Position numbers and translations under genes: made by a program
Part shown: piece after piece, positions 60,513-64,000 of the stretch
Layout of the letters: every line of letters begins with the position of its first letter
Numbering within the stretch: the stretch's first letter is position 1
Assembly: GCF_003326475.1 (NCBI RefSeq)
Contig: NZ_JPWA01000027.1
Span: 1-64,000, forward strand
Reading direction: 5' to 3'
DNA length: 64,000 nt
Source of the DNA: Thalassospira xianhensis MCCC 1A02616
GTDB lineage: Bacteria; Pseudomonadota; Alphaproteobacteria; Rhodospirillales; Thalassospiraceae
Notes under the pieces: model-generated
Seen by the model: the letters and a program-made list of their open reading frames with translations, nothing else
The model's database searches: none
What the model was told of the DNA's origin: nothing

Positions 60513-62303
60513 ATGCATTTTGGTCGTAAAAACACGCCAAAAACCGCAGAAAGCAAAGCTGTCAGACCATCGCTGGATGCGAAGTCCGTCATCCGTGAGG
60601 CGAGATACACTTTTGTTCGTGGCCTTGGATGGGCCGGGGTCCTGAGCGGCTTTATCAATGTTCTGCAACTGACCGTGCCGCTTTTCATGCTTCAGGTGCA
60701 TGATCGCGTCATCAACAGTCAAAGCACCGATACGCTGAAATTGCTGCTGGCAATTGCGGTCGGCGCTATCATTCTATACGGCATCCTTGATTTCATTCGG
60801 GCCCTGATCTTTCAGGAAATGGCCAAATCATTACTGCGTCGCCTGAACTTGCCTGCGATTTCGGCGGCAATGAGCGTCGCGCTTGAAAAAGGGTCGGTAC
60901 AGGGGACGCAGGTTCTGCGCGACCTGTCCGATCTGCGTAATTTTATCAATGGCAATACCATTGGTGCACCGCTTGAAGCGATCTGGTCGCCCATTTTCCT
61001 TGGTGTGATGTTTGCCCTGCATCCGTATTACGGGATTGCCGGCCTTGTGGCGGTGCTGATCCTGATCGGGCTTAGCCTGTTGGGGGATTTGCTGGTACGC
61101 CAGATCACCAAGGAGGGTTCTGACGCCAATCTGCGCAATATCGGCGATATCGGGTCAACCGTATCAAACGCCGAAGCCATCGAGGCGATGGGTATGTTGC
61201 CAGCTCTTGCGATGCGTTGGCGTCAATCGCAAATCCATGCCAGCGAGCTTCTTGATATCGGTAATGCCCGTAGCAAGGGGATGTATTCTGTCTCGCGTTC
61301 TGCCCGTTTCGGCATGCAGATTTGTGTGCTGGCGATGGGTGCATATCTTGTCATTCAGGGTGAAACAACACCTGGTGCGATGATTGGCGGTACGGTCATT
61401 ATGGGGCGTCTTCTATTGCCGTTCGATAATGTCACCCGCGATTGGCGGGCTTGGGTTTCAGCCCTGTCGTCATGGAAGCGTATTCGAAATATCCTTGAAG
61501 AACGTCAGTCCGAGCGTGAGATAGAACCAACGCCGCGTTCCGAAGGCCCGCTTGTTGTCGACAATCTGGTTTATGCGGTGCCGGGATCGAATGTTCCGGT
61601 TTTGCGCGGTGTGAATTTCGACCTTAATCCCGGCGAAATCCTCGGGGTGGTCGGGCCATCCGCAGCGGGTAAGTCAACCCTGTCACGTGTTCTGGTGGGG
61701 GCTGCAAAGCCGACGGCAGGCGGTGTGTTCCTTGATGGGCACAGTACCTATCTTTGGGAACGCGGATCGTTTGGCAACATGGTCGGTTATCTTCCTCAAT
61801 CCGTGTCACTTCTGAACGGAACCATCCGCGAAAATATCGGTCGCATGCGCGAGGCAAATCCGCGCAAGGTGATTGATGCAGCCCGTGCGGCCGGCGTTCA
61901 TGAGATGATCGGTCGTTTGCCTTTGGGTTATGACACGCCGATCGGGGCCGGGCGGCATACATTGTCCGGCGGGCAGCAGCAGCGCATTGCGCTTGCGCGT
62001 GCATTGTATGGCTGGCCGCGTCTTCTGGTGCTGGATGAACCTAATGCCAATCTTGATGCCGAAGGTGAGGCATCTCTGATCCGGGCGGTACGTCAGGCTG
62101 CGGATGCGGGGGCGATGGTGGTGCTGATCGCGCACCGCCAAAGCATCATGCAATATGCCCATAAGCTGCTTGTCATGCAGGATGGTCGGGTCAAGCAGTT
62201 TGGTGAACGCACCGACGTGATCCGTTCGATGACGCAGGATGACAATGACATCAAAAGCCTGCCGTCGATCAAACGCAATCAGCAAAACGGGGGTGCGGCA
62301 TGA
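60513..62303 (+). CDS. type I secretion ABC transporter (PrtD-like permease/ATPase)
   Basis: A 596-residue fused ABC exporter for type I secretion. The N-terminal membrane domain contains TVPLFMLQVHDRVINSQSTDTL, typical of PrtD/LapB-like exporters without a peptidase domain. The nucleotide-binding domain has Walker A GPSAAGKST near residue 386, signature LSGGQQQR and Walker B LLVLDEPNANLD. It moves an unfolded protein substrate across both membranes with a membrane-fusion and TolC-type partner. Its stop overlaps the downstream gene by ATGA. No TolC gene or substrate gene is in the window. Confidence 0.92.
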   Translation: MHFGRKNTPKTAESKAVRPSLDAKSVIREARYTFVRGLGWAGVLSGFINVLQLTVPLFMLQVHDRVINSQSTDTLKLLLAIAVGAIILYGILDFIRALIFQEMAKSLLRRLNLPAISAAMSVALEKGSVQGTQVLRDLSDLRNFINGNTIGAPLEAIWSPIFLGVMFALHPYYGIAGLVAVLILIGLSLLGDLLVRQITKEGSDANLRNIGDIGSTVSNAEAIEAMGMLPALAMRWRQSQIHASELLDIGNARSKGMYSVSRSARFGMQICVLAMGAYLVIQGETTPGAMIGGTVIMGRLLLPFDNVTRDWRAWVSALSSWKRIRNILEERQSEREIEPTPRSEGPLVVDNLVYAVPGSNVPVLRGVNFDLNPGEILGVVGPSAAGKSTLSRVLVGAAKPTAGGVFLDGHSTYLWERGSFGNMVGYLPQSVSLLNGTIRENIGRMREANPRKVIDAARAAGVHEMIGRLPLGYDTPIGAGRHTLSGGQQQRIALARALYGWPRLLVLDEPNANLDAEGEASLIRAVRQAADAGAMVVLIAHRQSIMQYAHKLLVMQDGRVKQFGERTDVIRSMTQDDNDIKSLPSIKRNQQNGGAA

Positions 62304-63682
62304 ACCGCGTAATCAATGTCGATGATCGTGGCGAGGTCATGATACCAGAAGATCCGCAACCTGCATGGTATCAGGTGCTTGATGAAGAGAGGACGGCATC
62401 GCGCCAAAGTCTGCGCAAGCCGATCATGGCAGGCATTATTGTGATTGCTGTCGGGTTTGGTGGTTTCTTTTCGTGGGCTTTTACAGCCGAACTTGATAGT
62501 GCCGCGGTTGCGTCAGGCTCGGTTATCGTGGATTCCCGAAAAAAGGTTGTTAACCATTTCGAGGGCGGCATTTTGAAAAAATTGCTGGTCGAGGAAGGGG
62601 AGCGCGTAAAGCAGGGCCAGGTTTTGATGCTGCTTGATGGCACGCGGAGCGAGTCCGAACTTGGGCAGTTGCGCGGCGAACGATATGGACTTCTTGCAAA
62701 ACTTGCCCGCCTTCGTGCGGAGCAGGAAGGTCGCGATCAAATCAACTTTCCGCAGCAATTGATGGACGCGGAACAGGAATATGTTGATGACATCTTACAG
62801 GATGAAAAGCGTCTGTTTGGCAAGCGCAACGAAGTTTATGATGCCAAACGGAATGCGCAGGCCAAACAGATAGAACAGTTTGACGCCGAGGCCCGTGCGC
62901 TTGATTCCCAGATCAATGCCCGCACGCGGCAGGAAAAGCTGGTTGCCGAGCAGTTGCAAGGCATTCGTCAGTTGGCCGAAAAGGGATTCGCAACGCGTAC
63001 CCAGTTGGTTGAAATCGAGAATAACTGGTCAGATCTTGTCGGCGACATGGGTGAGTTCAAAGCGCAGAAAGCCGCAGCAGAACAACAAAAAGCTGAAGCT
63101 GAGATCAATCTTGCGTCGATTGAAATGGAATGGCAAAGCGACATTGCAACTGAAATTCAGGAAGCCCAACTGGCATTGAACGACGTCAACCAGCGTCTTC
63201 GTGCCAGCGAAGATGTCCTGAACCGGTTGGAGGTCAAGGCACCCCAGGCCGGAACTGTTGCCAATATTCAGGTCCGTACACCGGGTGGTGTGATCAGCCC
63301 GGCAGAACCGATCATGGATATTATTCCTGAAGACGAGCCGCTTTTGATCGAGGCGATGATCAATCGCCAGGATATTGATTCAGTTCATGTCGGATCAAAG
63401 GCTCAGATCAAACTGACGGCATATAGTCAGCGTCGCCTGGCGCCGCTTGATGGCGAGGTTAAATATGTTGCAGCAGACCAGACGGTCGATGAGCAGCGCG
63501 ATTCTTCCTATTACATCGTCCGGGCCGCAATTGATCCTGGTGCATTGGCTGAACGTGATGACATTGAAATTCGACCGGGTATGCCAGCAGATATTCTGAT
63601 CCTGAAATCGCCCAGAAAGGCTATTGACTATCTGGTAGATCCGATCACTGAAAGCATGAGCAAAGCGTTCCGCGAGGACTGA
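62300..63682 (+). CDS. type I secretion membrane-fusion protein (HlyD/PrtE-like)
   Basis: A 460-residue periplasmic adaptor. An N-terminal cytoplasmic tail and helix (IMAGIIVIAVGFGGFFSWAF) lead to lipoyl half 1 (VVNHFEGGILKKLLVEEGERVKQGQVLMLLD), a coiled coil (about 125-300), lipoyl half 2 (EVKAPQAGTVANIQVRTPGGVI) and a beta-barrel. These match the PrtE/HlyD group of type I secretion. It is translationally coupled to the ABC gene (ATGA overlap). Termination at 63706-63740 closes the operon. Confidence 0.92.
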   Translation: MNRVINVDDRGEVMIPEDPQPAWYQVLDEERTASRQSLRKPIMAGIIVIAVGFGGFFSWAFTAELDSAAVASGSVIVDSRKKVVNHFEGGILKKLLVEEGERVKQGQVLMLLDGTRSESELGQLRGERYGLLAKLARLRAEQEGRDQINFPQQLMDAEQEYVDDILQDEKRLFGKRNEVYDAKRNAQAKQIEQFDAEARALDSQINARTRQEKLVAEQLQGIRQLAEKGFATRTQLVEIENNWSDLVGDMGEFKAQKAAAEQQKAEAEINLASIEMEWQSDIATEIQEAQLALNDVNQRLRASEDVLNRLEVKAPQAGTVANIQVRTPGGVISPAEPIMDIIPEDEPLLIEAMINRQDIDSVHVGSKAQIKLTAYSQRRLAPLDGEVKYVAADQTVDEQRDSSYYIVRAAIDPGALAERDDIEIRPGMPADILILKSPRKAIDYLVDPITESMSKAFRED

Positions 63683-63705
63683 TTCTCAGAAATGCTGCAG
63701 GCGCG

Positions 63706-63740
63706 AAAGCCGCGGATTGAAACGTCTGCGGCTTTTTCTT
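63706..63740 (+). terminator. terminator of the type I secretion operon
   Basis: Stem AAAGCCGC / GCGGCTTT, extendable by three pairs (GGA with TCT), with an 8- to 14-base loop and a T-rich tail (TTTTTCTTTTC), 24 bases after the stop. Confidence 0.88.
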
Positions 63741-64000
63741 TTCAAGTATTGTTCAAAAATAAAACTAAATATAAATCAAATAAAAATTGAATACTTGTGA
63801 AATAATTCAGGAATTATAATGTAATTCATGCCTTAATCCATAATATTGACACAATAAAAACACGAGAATATCTTCCTAAGATAAAAGAAAAGAATATAGG
63901 GTTGCTGTGTGGCCGATCTCAGGGGGCCTCTAGCGCCTTGAGGGAACGGCCAACCTCTCGTGAGGGGATAACCCCCGCGATGTCAATAATGTTGGGACAC
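63741..64000 (+). other. AT-rich promoter region and foldable 5' leader at window end
   Basis: No gene seen in the last 260 bases. Bases 63741-63900 are very AT-rich. From 63911 the sequence becomes GC-rich with several small hairpins: CCTC/GAGG pairs near 63927-63943 and 63954-63965 and GGGG-ATAA-CCCC at 63964-63975. It probably is the leader of a gene beyond the window. Confidence 0.5.
63846..63874 (+). promoter_or_regulatory. near-consensus sigma-70-like promoter
   Basis: TTGACA at 63846-63851, a 17-base spacer and TATCTT at 63869-63874. The -35 box is perfect and the -10 differs from TATAAT at two positions. It reads rightward into the GC-rich leader from about 63881. Confidence 0.65.

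Noticed and set aside
1-64000. tRNA genes, rRNA, CRISPR arrays, transposases and integration sites
   Set aside because: None were recognised by reading both strands; short repeats seen are regulatory palindromes or terminators. A covariance-model scan would be needed to exclude tRNAs fully.

Overview
The window is a chromosomal segment of an alphaproteobacterium. The signs are a 41-residue cysteine-poor ribosomal protein L36, an rluD-rpoH pair, a serC/hisZ/purA cluster, DUF2336 and DUF1127 proteins, a TIGR02186/TSUP pair, and several class III cyclases beside many GGDEF proteins. Together these suggest Rhodospirillales, and my genus-level guess (inference only) is a marine Thalassospira-like organism. 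I saw no rRNA, tRNA, CRISPR array, insertion sequence or phage module. Codon use looks even throughout, so this reads as core chromosome with regulatory and surface-glycan modules rather than a mobile island.

Layout. 1-12.8 kb: transport and metabolism (a truncated MFS carrier, lactate permease with a small membrane protein, a luciferase-like monooxygenase, a P-loop kinase, a divergent LysR/MFS pair, cysteine synthase, ADP-ribose pyrophosphatase, a PAS-GGDEF protein, an acetyltransferase, PepD). 12.8-21.3 kb: a J-domain/SH3 membrane protein, a methyltransferase, rpmJ, two tandem paralogous Cache-HAMP-cyclase receptors, and an Lrp regulator divergent from a saccharopine-dehydrogenase-like enzyme. 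21.4-27.2 kb: a TPR/OGT-like glycosyltransferase, then a translationally coupled membrane-fusion protein and a BcsA-like synthase with a c-di-GMP-binding PilZ domain. 27.2-30.6 kb: UspA, the TIGR02186/TSUP pair, TusA and ElaA.

30.6-36.4 kb is a c-di-GMP block: an EAL protein, a PAS-GAF-GGDEF protein and a DUF2336 protein overlapping by ATGA junctions, then a further GGDEF gene. 36.5-41.2 kb: a lipoprotein, a SPOR protein coupled to a Lon-like protease, and a periplasmic binding protein. 41.2-48.5 kb: a MocR regulator facing a DUF1127 gene and an amino-acid-type operon (dehydratase, decarboxylase, PhzF), all surrounded by repeated ATTGTA/TACAAT and TGACAAT elements, then an SLC13/TrkA-C carrier. 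48.7-52.6 kb: serC, hisZ, purA. 52.7-55.4 kb: a tail-anchored pseudokinase and its membrane partner. 55.5-58.5 kb: rpoH, rluD, a membrane protein and a JAMM peptidase. 58.5-63.7 kb: a glycosyltransferase-MarR operon divergent from a type I secretion ABC transporter and its membrane-fusion protein. The window ends in an AT-rich region with a near-consensus promoter reading into a GC-rich, foldable leader.

How the parts fit (inference): three GGDEF proteins, one apparently complete EAL protein and a PilZ-containing polysaccharide synthase form a plausible local c-di-GMP circuit controlling an exopolysaccharide. The two cyclases form a separate cyclic-nucleotide input. The most notable candidates for undescribed biology are the HlyD/BcsA-PilZ glycan machine, the pseudokinase-membrane protein pair, the two cyclases with an atypical substrate-specifying residue, and the MocR-controlled PLP-enzyme operon.
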